In this document: positions 46,889-56,404 of the stretch, in pieces
Position numbering within the stretch: the first letter of the stretch is position 1
Layout: the number at the start of each line of letters is the position of its first letter
Position numbers and translations under genes: made by a program
Notes under the pieces: generated by a model
What the model saw: only the letters and a program-made list of their open reading frames with translations
Databases searched by the model: none
What the model was told of the DNA's origin: nothing
Assembly (NCBI GenBank): GCA_000411415.1
Contig: KE150452.1
Location: forward strand, 388,755 to 452,754
DNA length: 64,000 nucleotides
Reading direction: 5' to 3'
From: Actinomyces sp. HPA0247
GTDB lineage: Bacteria; Actinomycetota; Actinomycetes; Actinomycetales; Actinomycetaceae

Positions 46889-49162
46889 TCAGATCCACGC
46901 ACCCGAGGGAGCGAAGAAATACCAACGGCCGTCGACCGACTGCCAGCCGGTGACCATGTGGCCGTCACCCGCGAAGTAGTACCAGGTGGAACCGATGTGC
47001 TGCCAGCCGGTGAGCATGGCTCCCGAGGGGGCCAGGTAGTACCAGCTACCGGCGTACTGCCAACCGGTGAGCATCGCACCCGAGGCATTGAAGAGGTACC
47101 AGGTACCGCCGACCTGCGCCCATCCGGTCGCCATCGCTCCGGTCGTGGGATCGAGGTAGTACCAGGCCCCATCATGGATCCAGCCGCTCACTCGGGCACC
47201 GTAGGCGTTGTAGTAGCTCCACACGCCGCCCTGGTTATCCCAGCCGGTGACCATCATGCCGTCTGCGCCGAAGCGGTAGGTGGCCTCGCCGATCGTGATC
47301 GTCTGGTTCGTCGCGTAGCTGGAGTCTTCCAGCTGCCACTTCCAGCCGTTTCCGGTGTTGACCCAGTGCGCGGGGGTGACAGCGGGCGCAGGTTCAGGCG
47401 CAGGCTGTGGATCCGGGGTCGGATCAGGCGCGGGCTGCGGGTCGGGTGCGGGCTGCGGGTCGGGTGCAGGCTGCGGGTCCGGAGTCGGTTCAGGCGCGGG
47501 CTCTTCGCCGGGATCGGTCAGGCCGAGGTAGGATGCGTCGACGCGCATGAACTCGATGTTCTTGTAGCCGCCGGACTCGTACAGCAGGCCCCAGGTGCCA
47601 TCCCCGAGGGGATGCAGCGTCGAGTAGGCCATCTCGCCACTCTCGAAGACCGTGCCGTCGTTCCAGGTGAAGCCGTCGTCGTAGGAGACGCGGATGGTGC
47701 CATTGGCGCGGGCGCTGGACGAGTCGGCGTTGGAGAAGAGCAGGACGCGGGCGCGCGCGGAGCCCTCGGGGGCGTCCGGGTAGGCGCGCACGATGGAGGC
47801 GTTGTTACGCGGGTCGGTCAGATCCCAGTTGTGGCGGAACGGGCCCCAGGTCTGTCCACCGTCGTAGGAGATAGCCTCGAGGCGCTGGCCCGCGGTTCCC
47901 TGCGTGCGAGAGTTGAGGAGGAGGCGCCCATCGGAGAGCTCGACAACCTTGTTCTCGTCGGCGCTGCTCTCGGTGGGCGCGCCGGGCTTCCAGGTCGCGC
48001 CGTGGTCGTCGGAGTAGACGGAGACGGCCATGAGCGAGGTGGTGCCGGAGTTGGCAACGGCGTACTGCTGGATGAGGCGACCGGCGTGGGCACCGTAGCG
48101 AAGCTGGATTCCTTCACCGGAGGAGGCGAAGCGCGTGAACCACTGGTCGGTGTGGCCTGCGGTCACCTGGTCGGTGATGGTGCGGGGGTTGACCCAGGTC
48201 TCGCCGTTGTCATGGGATTCGACGACGTGGGCGTGCAGGATGTTACGCGCTGCGGGGTCGGTGCCCAGCTGGGACTGGAAGAGTCCGGCGTCGTAGGACT
48301 TGACCGAGAACAGGAAGATCGTTCCTGTGCTGCGGTCGACAACGAAGGAGGGATCGGAGTAACCGACTTTCTCCGCGCCGGGGGTGCCTGCGAGGGCGGT
48401 CTGGATCGGGGTCCAGGACTTGCCACCGTCCTTCGAGATGCGGTAGACGATGGAGTTAGCCTGGGGCGCGTCCTGGCAGGTGTTGGGGCGCCCGTCCCAC
48501 GCGGCGATGATCCAGCCGTTGTTGGCGGTGGTCAGCGCGGGGATGCGGTGGCAGCTGAAGCCGGCCAGGCCGGGGGACGCGAGGCGAACCTTCTCGCCGA
48601 TCGCGTAGTCGTGCGGGGTCTCCAGCGGGTCCGGAGCCGGCGGGCGCTCGCCCTGGGCGACGGTCACGGTGTCAGCGTTCGCGGTGATGTCACCGGCGAT
48701 GACGTCTGTACCGTTGCGGTCGCGGGTGGCGGCCCACGTGGTCATCGGGGTGAAGGTTCCGGCCGCGACGTCGTCGGCGGTCACGGTGTGTGTCGCGGTC
48801 GTGCACTGCTTGGTGGTGTGCGCAGCGAGGTTGTGCCAGCGGCAGTTGGGGGCGCCAGTGGTCAGCACGCCGGACAGGTTCGAGGCCACCGGGAAGACGG
48901 TCAGAGCACTGTCTGTGTTGTTGGTGTAGGTGACGGTGATGGTGATGAGGTCACCTTCGTACACCTTGTCTCCGTGGGAGTCGGTGCGCGCCACAGTGAC
49001 GGTGATGGGGGCCGAACCTTCGTCGGTTACCGAGGCCGTCACCGGGGTTGCTGCACCGGTGTCACTGGTTGGGGTGGCGAGCGCGGGAACCGAGAGAGTC
49101 GCGCACAGCAGCACGGCTCCCGAGGCTGCCGCGAGGGCACGCCCGTAGTGGCGGAGGGTCAT
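46889..49162 (-). CDS. nanH: Secreted exo-alpha-sialidase with cell-wall-binding repeats
   Basis: Releases terminal sialic acids from host glycans. Residues 1-29 are a signal peptide (cut after ALA). A beta-sandwich domain of DUF11 type follows (about 40-168), then the six-bladed propeller (about 185-548) with the RIP motif (HRIP, Arg206), Asp223 in AWDGRP, Glu408, Arg419, Arg485 and Tyr513 as predicted catalytic set, and five Asp boxes ([40 protein letters not shown]). A PAPDPQ repeat linker (about 553-594) leads to about seven choline/glucan-binding-like repeats (WYYL-x3-GAMxTGW) at 598-757. No LPxTG motif. The start has GGAAGGACC upstream. Confidence 0.93.
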   Translation of the reverse strand: MTLRHYGRALAAASGAVLLCATLSVPALATPTSDTGAATPVTASVTDEGSAPITVTVARTDSHGDKVYEGDLITITVTYTNNTDSALTVFPVASNLSGVLTTGAPNCRWHNLAAHTTKQCTTATHTVTADDVAAGTFTPMTTWAATRDRNGTDVIAGDITANADTVTVAQGERPPAPDPLETPHDYAIGEKVRLASPGLAGFSCHRIPALTTANNGWIIAAWDGRPNTCQDAPQANSIVYRISKDGGKSWTPIQTALAGTPGAEKVGYSDPSFVVDRSTGTIFLFSVKSYDAGLFQSQLGTDPAARNILHAHVVESHDNGETWVNPRTITDQVTAGHTDQWFTRFASSGEGIQLRYGAHAGRLIQQYAVANSGTTSLMAVSVYSDDHGATWKPGAPTESSADENKVVELSDGRLLLNSRTQGTAGQRLEAISYDGGQTWGPFRHNWDLTDPRNNASIVRAYPDAPEGSARARVLLFSNADSSSARANGTIRVSYDDGFTWNDGTVFESGEMAYSTLHPLGDGTWGLLYESGGYKNIEFMRVDASYLGLTDPGEEPAPEPTPDPQPAPDPQPAPDPQPAPDPTPDPQPAPEPAPAVTPAHWVNTGNGWKWQLEDSSYATNQTITIGEATYRFGADGMMVTGWDNQGGVWSYYNAYGARVSGWIHDGAWYYLDPTTGAMATGWAQVGGTWYLFNASGAMLTGWQYAGSWYYLAPSGAMLTGWQHIGSTWYYFAGDGHMVTGWQSVDGRWYFFAPSGAWI
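47390..47500. repeat. Tandem DNA repeats coding the PAPDPQ linker
   Basis: Near-identical 18-base units (GGGTCGGGTGCGGGCTGC type) occur about three times in the sialidase linker. Such tracts commonly vary in copy number between strains. Confidence 0.75.
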
Positions 49163-49199
49163 CGTTGGTCCTTCCGAGATGAGTTGTCAATCAGCGGGC

Positions 49200-49217
49200 A
49201 GTGAGTCATGACTCACT
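49200..49217. promoter_or_regulatory. 18-bp perfect palindrome in the sialidase leader (putative operator)
   Basis: AGTGAGTCATGACTCACT lies 38-55 bases upstream of the sialidase start and about 13 bases downstream of its predicted -10. A repressor or an RNA hairpin could act here. The spacing (GTGA-N8-TCAC) does not fit CRP/GlxR. Confidence 0.65.
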
Positions 49218-49230
49218 CTCCACGAGATTC

Positions 49231-49259
49231 ATCATACAAATTTGGATGCTGACTAACCA
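49231..49259 (-). promoter_or_regulatory. Predicted sialidase promoter
   Basis: On the minus strand TGGTTA (-35) and TATGAT (-10) are separated by 17 bases, within an AT-rich stretch upstream of the palindrome. Confidence 0.55.
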
Positions 49260-49323
49260 GTTATACTACAGATATTTTTATCAACGTCTAGGATAATTAC
49301 CCCACAACTTCGAGGATCGGTGT

Positions 49324-50520
49324 TCACCTGTCAGGCTGAGCACCTGGGAATTCTCCCCCGCCGACCAACCAGCCATAGACACGCTCCAACTCACGAACAC
49401 AGACACGGATGTCATACTGAGCTTCCACACCCCGATATCTCACAGCCTCAGCTCGACGCGCCTCGCCCCCTCGGTCAATCCACGCATCAATGACGCGCGC
49501 GAGCGAGCGCGGATTCCCCGCCTCGAACACACTCTCCTCCGTCAGCGCAAACTGACTGGTTGCCGTCAGAGGACCACGCGCGAGAACGGGGACCACGCCG
49601 TGACGCAGCGCCTCAAGAGCGCCGAGTCCCTCCACCTCGATCCGAGCCGCGTGCACATAGAGATCAGAGCGCTCCGAGGCCCGAGCCATCTCCCCCGCGT
49701 CCATAAAAGCAAAGCGAACAGGATGTGCGATCACACCATCGCGCACGAGACGATCCGCCTGGGCCCGCAGCTGCCGCTCGGTCGGACCCCGCCCCGCCAG
49801 GGTCAGCTCGATGGAGCGAGCATGAGAACTGAAGCGAAGCGCCCGCAGAATCGTCGCCTGATCTTTCTCGCGCGAAAAGCGCCCGATTGACAGCAGACGC
49901 ACAACGGACAACTCTTCCTTCCTGCCCCCACATCCAACGCTCACACCACCCAGCGGGACACCATTAGAGAGAACAAACAGCCGCGGAGAAAGCCCTAACG
50001 AGGAGACCCGCCTCCATACCGATTCTGAAGGGCACTGGAGCGCGCCGCACCGATCGAAAATGAAGCACTTCCACAGCCGGAGAATCGCACGATTCAGAAC
50101 AGCGCAACGATCGAGATAGACGGTGGCCGTGAGATTTTCGGGATGAATGTGGTAGGTCGCCATCGCAGGCACGCCACGATCGCGCGCACGCCGAGCAACC
50201 ACGGCCTGCAGCATGAAAGGCTCCTCCAGGTGGACCACATCTGCCCAGCTGAGCGCTCGATCAATCTGGCGCCGATCCGACCGAGCGAGGGCGTAGCCCT
50301 GCGAGGCAATCAGAGGCGCCACAAGCGGAACGCGAAGATACGGGAGCGGATAGTCAGGGGCGCCAATACCGCAATCATCACCATCGAGCGGCGGCGCGGA
50401 CAACACACGCACATCATGCCCTCGCTCACGCAACAGAGCGATGGTGCGACGAGCGGACGCGGCGAGTCCGTTCCCACGCGTATAGAGGTCATTGATGACG
50501 AACAGGATTCTGAGCTGCAC
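49324..50520 (-). CDS. GT4-family glycosyltransferase
   Basis: A 398-residue GT-B glycosyltransferase. The N-terminal Rossmann half starts LRILFVINDLYTRGNGLAAS, and the donor half has SIGRFSREKDQATILRAL and the conserved EVEGLGALEALRHG (the E-x7-E region). It is cytoplasmic, with no signal peptide. GTG 50520 is chosen because GGAGGGGGG is upstream. The donor and acceptor are unknown; candidates are cell-wall polysaccharide, glycolipid or teichoic glycans. It is a stand-alone gene on the same strand as the sialidase, separated by about 160 AT-rich bases, without other polysaccharide genes nearby. Confidence 0.85.
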   Translation of the reverse strand: MQLRILFVINDLYTRGNGLAASARRTIALLRERGHDVRVLSAPPLDGDDCGIGAPDYPLPYLRVPLVAPLIASQGYALARSDRRQIDRALSWADVVHLEEPFMLQAVVARRARDRGVPAMATYHIHPENLTATVYLDRCAVLNRAILRLWKCFIFDRCGALQCPSESVWRRVSSLGLSPRLFVLSNGVPLGGVSVGCGGRKEELSVVRLLSIGRFSREKDQATILRALRFSSHARSIELTLAGRGPTERQLRAQADRLVRDGVIAHPVRFAFMDAGEMARASERSDLYVHAARIEVEGLGALEALRHGVVPVLARGPLTATSQFALTEESVFEAGNPRSLARVIDAWIDRGGEARRAEAVRYRGVEAQYDIRVCVRELERVYGWLVGGGEFPGAQPDR

Positions 50521-50638
50521 GATTACCCCCCTCCGCAAGCCCTACACCATCAGACTAGGAACACCGCGAAGCTCATGGACCCGTTTCTTCACACCTGACA
50601 GCATGGACTAGCACACAGCACGCACACTTGCCAAGAAT

Positions 50639-50657
50639 CTAGTTACTGATAAACTAG
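50639..50657. promoter_or_regulatory. Inverted repeat CTAGTT-N7-AACTAG
   Basis: A 6-bp inverted repeat with 7-base spacer, 37 bases before the start of the small secreted peptide gene. It looks like an operator, but no regulator can be named. Confidence 0.4.
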
Positions 50658-50693
50658 AGCTGTCAATCATCCTTGCCGTACGAAGGACACACC

Positions 50694-50849
50694 TTGCGCC
50701 CCTCCCGTCGAACTCTGACACGCGTTGCCTCGGCCGCCGTCGCCTCCCTCGTGATCGTCGCACCGATTTCCACAGTCTCGAACGCTGACGCGCTCTCCCC
50801 CGCCTCCCTCCCATGGACAAACGGGGCTGACGAAGCACCGGCGAACTAA
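50694..50849 (+). CDS. Small secreted peptide (51 residues)
   Basis: A TTG-started frame of 51 codons. The N-terminus is basic (RPSRRTLTR) and followed by a hydrophobic stretch (VASAAVASLVIVAPISTV) that forms a signal peptide, with a likely cut at SNADA. The mature part is only about 18 residues (PASLPWTNGADEAPAN). GAAGG stands 7 bases before TTG, and an AT-rich inverted repeat precedes it. It may be a genuine secreted peptide or the fossil N-terminus of a larger exported protein. No family is recognised. Confidence 0.5.
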   Translation: MRPSRRTLTRVASAAVASLVIVAPISTVSNADALSPASLPWTNGADEAPAN

Positions 50850-50897
50850 ACGTCGCAGGAACGCATCCTGGCGTCCCCGCACCTTTCGACATCAAAC

Positions 50898-50935
50898 AGC
50901 TCCGGCCTCGTCCCACGTGGGAACGAGGCCGGAGC
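50898..50935. terminator. Bidirectional hairpin between the small peptide gene and ilvC
   Basis: About a 17-bp stem (AGCTCCGGCCTCGT and complement, one bulged A) with an ACGT loop. Both arms contain a variant of the recurrent oligomer (ACGAGGCCGGAGC). Confidence 0.82.
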
Positions 50936-50962
50936 TTGGTCTATCCGAGAAGGACAGCGAGA

Positions 50963-51988
50963 TCAGCGCGCGGCGCTGCCCTCGGTGTAGTCCTCGTCAG
51001 AGTCGGTCCAGCCGAAGGCCTTGCGCAGCTTCTGGCCGGTCTTCTCGATCGGGTGAGCCTCTTCCTCGGCGCGCAGCGCCTTGAACTCGAGGGCGCCGTT
51101 ATCCTGATCGGCGATGAACTTGCGGGCGAAGGTGCCGTCCTGGATGTCGGCCAGAACAGCCTTCATAGCCTCCTTGGAGGACTCGCCAATGACGCGCGGG
51201 CCGGAGACGTAGTCGCCGTACTCAGCGGTGTCGGAGCAGGACCAGCGCTGCTTGGTGATACCACCCTCGTTGATGAGGTCGACGATCTGCTTCATCTCGT
51301 GGCAGACCTCGAAGTAGGCGATCTCAGGCTGGTAGCCAGCCTCGACCAGGGTCTCGAAGCCGGCCTGGATCAGGTGGGAGACGCCACCGCACAGGACAGC
51401 CTGCTCGCCGAACAGGTCGGTCTCGGTCTCCTCGGTGAAGGTCGTCTTGATGACGCCGGCGCGGGTGCCGCCGATGCCCTTCGCGTAGGACAGGGCCAGC
51501 TCCCAAGCCTTGCCGGAAGCGTCCACCTCAACGGCGACGACGTCCGGGGTGCCCTTGCCCTGCACGTAGGTCTCGCGGACCTTGTGGCCGGGGCCCTTGG
51601 GGGCGACCATGATGACGTCGTGGCCGGCGGGGACCTCAATGTAGCCGTAGCGGATGTTGAAGCCGTGCGCGAAGAGGAGGGCGGCGCCTTCCTTCAGGTT
51701 GGGGGCGATCTGCTCGGCGTAGACGTAGCGCTGGACCTGGTCGGGCAGCAGCACGGAGACGACGTCGCCCTCGGCGACGGCCTCGGCCACGTCCTTGACC
51801 TCGAGGCCAGCGGCCTCAGCCTTGGCCCACGAGGAGGAACCGGGGCGCAGGCCGACGACCACGTCAACTCCGGAATCCTTCAGGTTCAGCGCGTGAGCGT
51901 GACCCTGCGAACCGTAACCAATGATGGCAACCTTCTTGGACTGGATCAGCGACAGGTCTGCGCCGTCATCGTAGATGATCTCTGCCAT
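50963..51988 (-). CDS. ilvC: Ketol-acid reductoisomerase
   Basis: Isomerises and reduces acetolactate or acetohydroxybutyrate with NADPH and Mg2+. The 341-residue class I enzyme has [17 protein letters not shown] (NADPH loop), the [13 protein letters not shown] block, and the Mg ligands in [11 protein letters not shown] and [12 protein letters not shown] 51988 is used, 8 bases after AAGGAG; an ATG at 51994 overlaps the ilvN stop but is too close to the ribosome site. It is the last gene of ilvBNC. Confidence 0.97.
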   Translation of the reverse strand: MAEIIYDDGADLSLIQSKKVAIIGYGSQGHAHALNLKDSGVDVVVGLRPGSSSWAKAEAAGLEVKDVAEAVAEGDVVSVLLPDQVQRYVYAEQIAPNLKEGAALLFAHGFNIRYGYIEVPAGHDVIMVAPKGPGHKVRETYVQGKGTPDVVAVEVDASGKAWELALSYAKGIGGTRAGVIKTTFTEETETDLFGEQAVLCGGVSHLIQAGFETLVEAGYQPEIAYFEVCHEMKQIVDLINEGGITKQRWSCSDTAEYGDYVSGPRVIGESSKEAMKAVLADIQDGTFARKFIADQDNGALEFKALRAEEEAHPIEKTGQKLRKAFGWTDSDEDYTEGSAAR

Positions 51989-51990
51989 TT

Positions 51991-52503
51991 TCATTTCTCC
52001 TTCAGTTGATCCGTGATCGAGCGCGACCCGCGGCCGATAGCCACGGCGCCCGACTGGACGAGTTCGGTGACGCCGTAGGGCTCCAGGGCCCGCAGCAGCG
52101 CCTCCAGCTTGGGTAGGGAGCCGATCGATTCGATGACGACCGACTCGGGTTGCACGTCGACGACGTGTGCGCGGAACAGGTCCACGATCTGCAGGACCGA
52201 GGTGCGACGGGTCTCGTCAGCCTGGACCTTCATCATGAGCAGACGCCGTTCGACGGAGTCTTCGGGTTCAAGCTCGACGACCTTGAGGACGTTGATGAGC
52301 TTGTTGAGCTGCTTGACCACCTGTTCGATGGGCGCGGAGTCTGCGTCCACGATGATGGTCATGCGGGAGATCTCGGGATGTTCGGTCTCTCCCACGGTCA
52401 GCGACTTGATATTAAAGGCGCGGCGGGCGAAAAGCGCGGCGACGCGAGTGAGGACGCCGGGCTTGTTCTCGACCAACACGGCCAGAGTGTGACGATTCGT
52501 CAT
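51991..52503 (-). CDS. ilvN: Acetolactate synthase regulatory (small) subunit
   Basis: Binds and activates the catalytic subunit and confers valine feedback inhibition. The 170-residue protein has two ACT-like domains: [21 protein letters not shown] (1-80) and [20 protein letters not shown] (about 86-160). Its ATG shares a base with the ilvB stop codon (TGATG) and its end overlaps the first possible ilvC ATG, so translation is tightly coupled. The length is normal. Confidence 0.96.
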   Translation of the reverse strand: MTNRHTLAVLVENKPGVLTRVAALFARRAFNIKSLTVGETEHPEISRMTIIVDADSAPIEQVVKQLNKLINVLKVVELEPEDSVERRLLMMKVQADETRRTSVLQIVDLFRAHVVDVQPESVVIESIGSLPKLEALLRALEPYGVTELVQSGAVAIGRGSRSITDQLKEK

Positions 52504-54269
52504 CAGTCTTCCACCTCCCAGTCGGGCGCCATGCCCTTGGCGTAACGAATCTCATCGTTGGACACGCCCGCGGCGACCATCGGCCAGACCATCGAGTCCT
52601 TGGAGACGCGGAAGTCAATGAGGACGGGGCGATCGTTGATCGACATGGCCCATTCGATGGCCTCGTCGACCTCGTCAATGGAGCGCACGGTGCGTGCCGC
52701 CATGCCGTAGGCCTGCGCGAGCATCTCGAAGTTGGGGATCTGCTCGCCCTCGACGGGGTTGAGCGTCGTGTTCGAGTAGCGCTTGCCGAAGAACAGGGAC
52801 TGCCACTGGCGCACCATGCCCAGCACCGAGTTGTTGATGAGCGCGACCTTGATCGGGATGTTGTTGATCGTGCAGGTGGCCAGTTCCTGGTTGGTCATCT
52901 GGAAGGAGCCGTCTCCGTCGATCGCCCACACGACCTTGTCGGGGGCGCCGACCTGGGCGCCCATGGCCGCAGGAATGCAGTAGCCCATGGTGCCGGATCC
53001 GCACGAGGAGATGAAGCTGCGCGGGTTGTCCAACGTAATGAACTGAGATGCCCACATCTGGTGCTGCCCCACGCCCGTCACGTAGATCGCGTCCGGACCG
53101 ACGCGCTCGGAGAGCTTCTTCAGGACCTCCTGGGGCGCCATCATACCGTCGTCGGGCTCAGCCCATCCGATCGGGTACTTGGTGCGCAGACGGTCGAGGT
53201 AGCGCCACCATCCGGAGATGTCGGCCTTGTTGTCCGACGAGGCCTGGGCGATTTCCTGGGTGAGGATCGGCAGTGCGGTCGCCAGGTCAGCGACGATCGG
53301 AATGTCGGCGTGGCGATTCTTGGAGATCTCCGCGGCATCAATGTCGATGTGCACGATGGTCGCGCGGGGCGCGAAGGAGTCGAGGCGCCCGGTCACGCGG
53401 TCGTCGAAGCGGGCACCTAGCGCCACGATGAGGTCGGCGCGTTGGAGGGCACCGACGGCGGCCACGGTACCGTGCATGCCGGGCATGCCGAGGTTGTGGC
53501 GATCAGAGTCGGGGAAGGCGCCGCGGGCGGTCAGCGTGGTGACAACGGGGGCGTTCGTGACCTCAACGAGCTCAGCGAGGGCGTCAGTGGAGCCGGAGCG
53601 GACGATGCCGCCGCCCACGTACAGGACGGGGGCCTGGGCGTCGGCGATCGCGCGGGCTGCGGCGCGCACCTGCTTCATGTTCGGCTTGTCCGCGACGCGG
53701 TAGCCGGGCAGATCCAGGGTCGGAGGCCAGGAGAAGTCCATCTCGGCGACCTGCGCGGACTTGGTGATGTCCACGAGAACGGGGCCGGGGCGACCGGTAG
53801 CCGCGAGGTGGAAGGCCTCAGCCAGGCGCGCGGGGATCTGCGCGGGATCCGTGACGAGGAAGGAGTGCTTCGTAATGGGCATCGATGCACCCACGACGTC
53901 GGCTTCCTGGAAGGCGTCGCTGCCAATCAGGGAAGCTCCGACCTGTCCCGAGATCACGACGATCGGGACCGAGTCCATGCAGGCATCGCCCAGGGCCGTC
54001 AGCACGTTGGTGGCTCCAGGGCCGGACGTCACGATCGCGCAGCCAACCTTCCCGGTGGCCAGGGCGTAACCTTCGGCGGCATGTCCCGCACCCTGCTCGT
54101 GACGGACAAGAATGTGGCGCAGAGACGTCGACGCCATCAGCGGGTCGTAGGTGGGAAGAATTGCGCCGCCGGGCATACCGAACACATCGGTAACGCCCAG
54201 GGCCTCGAGGCTGGCCACAATTGCCTCGGCTCCGGTCATGCGGGTGGTGTTGGCGGTGTCGCTCACCAT
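52503..54269 (-). CDS. ilvB: Acetolactate synthase catalytic (large) subunit
   Basis: A ThDP- and FAD-dependent enzyme joining two pyruvates (or pyruvate and 2-oxobutyrate). Catalytic Glu lies in RHEQGAGHAAEGYA, the FAD-binding stretch in the middle domain and the ThDP motif GDGSFQMTNQEL in the C-terminal domain. The 588-residue form starts at ATG 54269, after GAGAGG; GTG 54266 is the alternative. A leader peptide and attenuator hairpin lie upstream. The order ilvB-ilvN-ilvC is the usual operon. Confidence 0.97.
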   Translation of the reverse strand: MVSDTANTTRMTGAEAIVASLEALGVTDVFGMPGGAILPTYDPLMASTSLRHILVRHEQGAGHAAEGYALATGKVGCAIVTSGPGATNVLTALGDACMDSVPIVVISGQVGASLIGSDAFQEADVVGASMPITKHSFLVTDPAQIPARLAEAFHLAATGRPGPVLVDITKSAQVAEMDFSWPPTLDLPGYRVADKPNMKQVRAAARAIADAQAPVLYVGGGIVRSGSTDALAELVEVTNAPVVTTLTARGAFPDSDRHNLGMPGMHGTVAAVGALQRADLIVALGARFDDRVTGRLDSFAPRATIVHIDIDAAEISKNRHADIPIVADLATALPILTQEIAQASSDNKADISGWWRYLDRLRTKYPIGWAEPDDGMMAPQEVLKKLSERVGPDAIYVTGVGQHQMWASQFITLDNPRSFISSCGSGTMGYCIPAAMGAQVGAPDKVVWAIDGDGSFQMTNQELATCTINNIPIKVALINNSVLGMVRQWQSLFFGKRYSNTTLNPVEGEQIPNFEMLAQAYGMAARTVRSIDEVDEAIEWAMSINDRPVLIDFRVSKDSMVWPMVAAGVSNDEIRYAKGMAPDWEVED

Positions 54270-54301
54270 TCGTCCTCTCAATCGTTGGGACCGTCTCAAA
54301 G

Positions 54302-54340
54302 AAAAAACCCCGTCAGATCCGCCGGTAGCGGATGCGGGGA
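54302..54340 (-). terminator. ilvBNC attenuator (intrinsic terminator in the leader)
   Basis: On the minus strand CCCCG-ATCCGC pairs with GCGGAT-CGGGG and is followed by six T residues, 33 bases upstream of ilvB. It follows the branched-chain leader peptide. Confidence 0.82.
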
Positions 54341-54365
54341 TTTAGGCGTGCGATCCATCCTCACG

Positions 54366-54437
54366 TTACGCGGCAGGCATCGCACGCCCGGGTACGATGA
54401 CCAGGGCGAGGATTCCAATTCCGCGAACGTCGAGCAT
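54366..54437 (-). CDS. ilvB leader peptide
   Basis: A 23-residue peptide (MLDVRGIGILALVIVPGRAM plus PAA) with eight Leu/Ile/Val in residues 2-15, including the run ILALVIV. Ribosome stalling at these codons when branched-chain aminoacyl-tRNAs are scarce should prevent formation of the terminator that follows. The design matches ilvB leaders of corynebacteria and streptomycetes. GGAGAG lies about 13 bases upstream, a little far; an in-frame ATG at 54479 would add 14 residues. Confidence 0.75.
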   Translation of the reverse strand: MLDVRGIGILALVIVPGRAMPAA

Positions 54438-54602
54438 GGCTTTACCGTATCTCTCCTGCGCTCTCCGCTCCTTACCCATCTCATTGTGCGGACCTTGAGA
54501 CCGTGAGCGCCATCTAGGACGATGGACTGAGATACACAGCACGTATTGCTGCTTTAATTGATACATACCTCATATCACAATCCACAACACGGAGATTTCA
54601 TC

Positions 54603-56195
54603 GTGCACCAGGTGTTCGAGATTCTGAGCGAGCAGCCAGTTCTGTTCCTCTTCATTCTCATCGGTATAGGCATGGCGTTTGGCCATGTGAAAATCAAGGG
54701 CATTAGCCTCGGCGCTGCCGCCGTTCTCTTCTTTGCCATCGCGTTGGCTGCGTGGGCGCAGTCCTACGACATCGAGCTGCGAGTCACCCCCCAGCTGGGC
54801 ACCCTCGGCCTGACCCTGTTCACCTTCGCGATCGGCATCAACTCGGGCGCGTCGTTCTTCCACAACCTCAAGACCGCGGTTGGCCCGATCCTGACGATGG
54901 TCGCCTTCTACGGCATCGCTGCTGCAGCAGGTCTCTACATCGGTAAAGCCATGGGGATGGATGTTCCACTCATCGCCGGTACCTTCGCAGGTTCGGTGAC
55001 GAACACGCCCGCACTGGCGGCCGCCGGCGAGGCCTCGGGTGATCCCGCCCGCGCAACGGTCGGTTACTCGATCGCCTACCTCTTTGGCGTCATCGGCATG
55101 CTAGCCGCATCGATGGCTGCCCTGCACTACGGACGCAATGACAAGGACGCCCCCTCTCCCCTGTCGAACCGCACGATCCGCGTCGAGCGCGACGATCATC
55201 CCTTCGTCGGGGACATCTACGAGAAGCTCGGCGAGAAGGTTTCCTTCTCGCGCCTGCGTCGCGGCGAAACCGGCCCGATTACCCGTCCCCAGATGTCGGA
55301 CACCCTGGATCCCGGTGACCTCGTGACCGTCGTCGGCCCCCGCGAGCTCGTCGCTCGTGCCGCCACCGAGCTGGGTCACGCATCCTCTCACTCCCTCATG
55401 CAGGACCGCTCCTACCTGGACTTCCGCCGCGTGACGATCTCGAACCCGAAGATCGCGGGCCGCACAGTTGCGTCCCTGGGCCTGGCCAAGGAATTCTCTG
55501 CGACGATTTCGCGCGTTCGCCGCGGCGACGTCGACATGGTCGCCGAGCCGGGCCTCGTCCTCCAGGAGGGTGATCGCGTGCGCGTCGTCGCCCCCACGTC
55601 GAAGATGACCGAGATTACGAAGTTCTTCGGTGACTCGTCCCGAGGCCTCACGGACCTCAACCCGATCGCCCTGGGCATCGGTATGGCCCTCGGTATCGCG
55701 ATCGGCGAGCTTCCGATCCTGACCCCCTCCGGCGAGTACTTCTCGATCGGTTCCGCGGCCGGTACGCTCATCGTCGGCCTCATCTTCGGCCGTATCGGCC
55801 GCATCGGCCCCATCGCGACGGCTCTGCCCTTCACGACATGCCAGGTGATGGCCGAACTCGGCCTGCTGATCTTCCTCGCGCAGGCTGGCGCAAAGGCCGG
55901 CGGCCAGATCCTTGAGGCCTTCACCTCGGGTGACTGGATCCGAATCTTCGCGCTCGGCGTCATCATGACCTCGATCATGGCGATCGGCCTGTACTGCACC
56001 ATGCGGTGGGTGTTCAAGATGGGTGGCACGAAGCTCGCCGGTCTGCTCGGTGGCGCGCAGACACAGCCCGCAGTCCTCGCCTTCGCGAACGGCCGCACCA
56101 ACGCCGACCCGCGCGTGGCTCTCGGTTACGCGCTGGTCTACCCGGTCGCGATGGTCGGCAAGATCGTCGTCGCCCAGATCCTGGGTGGCATGTAA
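54603..56195 (+). CDS. AspT/YidE-type putative transporter
   Basis: A 530-residue membrane protein of the aspartate-alanine exchanger (AAEx) family. The N-terminal half has about five helices (QPVLFLFILIGIGMAFGHVK onward), two cytoplasmic TrkA-C/RCK-C-like domains fill about residues 190-355 (LDPGDLVTVVGPRELV, LQEGDRVRVVAPTSKM), and a second set of helices repeats the first (AGSVTNTPALAAAGEAS matched by GGAQTQPAVLAFANGRT). It could exchange aspartate for alanine or carry another small carboxylate. GTG 54603 follows CGGAGA; it stands alone and is divergent from ilvB. Confidence 0.85.
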   Translation: MHQVFEILSEQPVLFLFILIGIGMAFGHVKIKGISLGAAAVLFFAIALAAWAQSYDIELRVTPQLGTLGLTLFTFAIGINSGASFFHNLKTAVGPILTMVAFYGIAAAAGLYIGKAMGMDVPLIAGTFAGSVTNTPALAAAGEASGDPARATVGYSIAYLFGVIGMLAASMAALHYGRNDKDAPSPLSNRTIRVERDDHPFVGDIYEKLGEKVSFSRLRRGETGPITRPQMSDTLDPGDLVTVVGPRELVARAATELGHASSHSLMQDRSYLDFRRVTISNPKIAGRTVASLGLAKEFSATISRVRRGDVDMVAEPGLVLQEGDRVRVVAPTSKMTEITKFFGDSSRGLTDLNPIALGIGMALGIAIGELPILTPSGEYFSIGSAAGTLIVGLIFGRIGRIGPIATALPFTTCQVMAELGLLIFLAQAGAKAGGQILEAFTSGDWIRIFALGVIMTSIMAIGLYCTMRWVFKMGGTKLAGLLGGAQTQPAVLAFANGRTNADPRVALGYALVYPVAMVGKIVVAQILGGM

Positions 56196-56230
56196 CGGCA
56201 TCGTCTCCTGCGGGTTCAATCCCGCGGCAC

Positions 56231-56262
56231 AATGGGGCCGACCCTTTTGGGTCGGCCCCATT
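56231..56262. terminator. Terminator of the AspT-type transporter gene
   Basis: A perfect 14-bp stem (AATGGGGCCGACCC and complement) with a TTTT loop, ending in ATT. Confidence 0.9.
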
Positions 56263-56404
56263 CGTCTACCTTCTCGCCGCCTCCTGGGCGCGCCACGACA
56301 CGGCAGCGCCGTCCCTACCAACGGCGCCGTGAGGCTTGCAGGACCCAGCTGGGGTGCCCAGCTGGGGTGCCAGTGGCCCCTGAAAGAACCTACTCCCCCA
56401 AAGT

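Noticed and set aside
49271..49282. GATATTTTTATC as an operator of the sialidase gene
   Set aside because: It is only partly symmetric and is likely just promoter-region AT richness.
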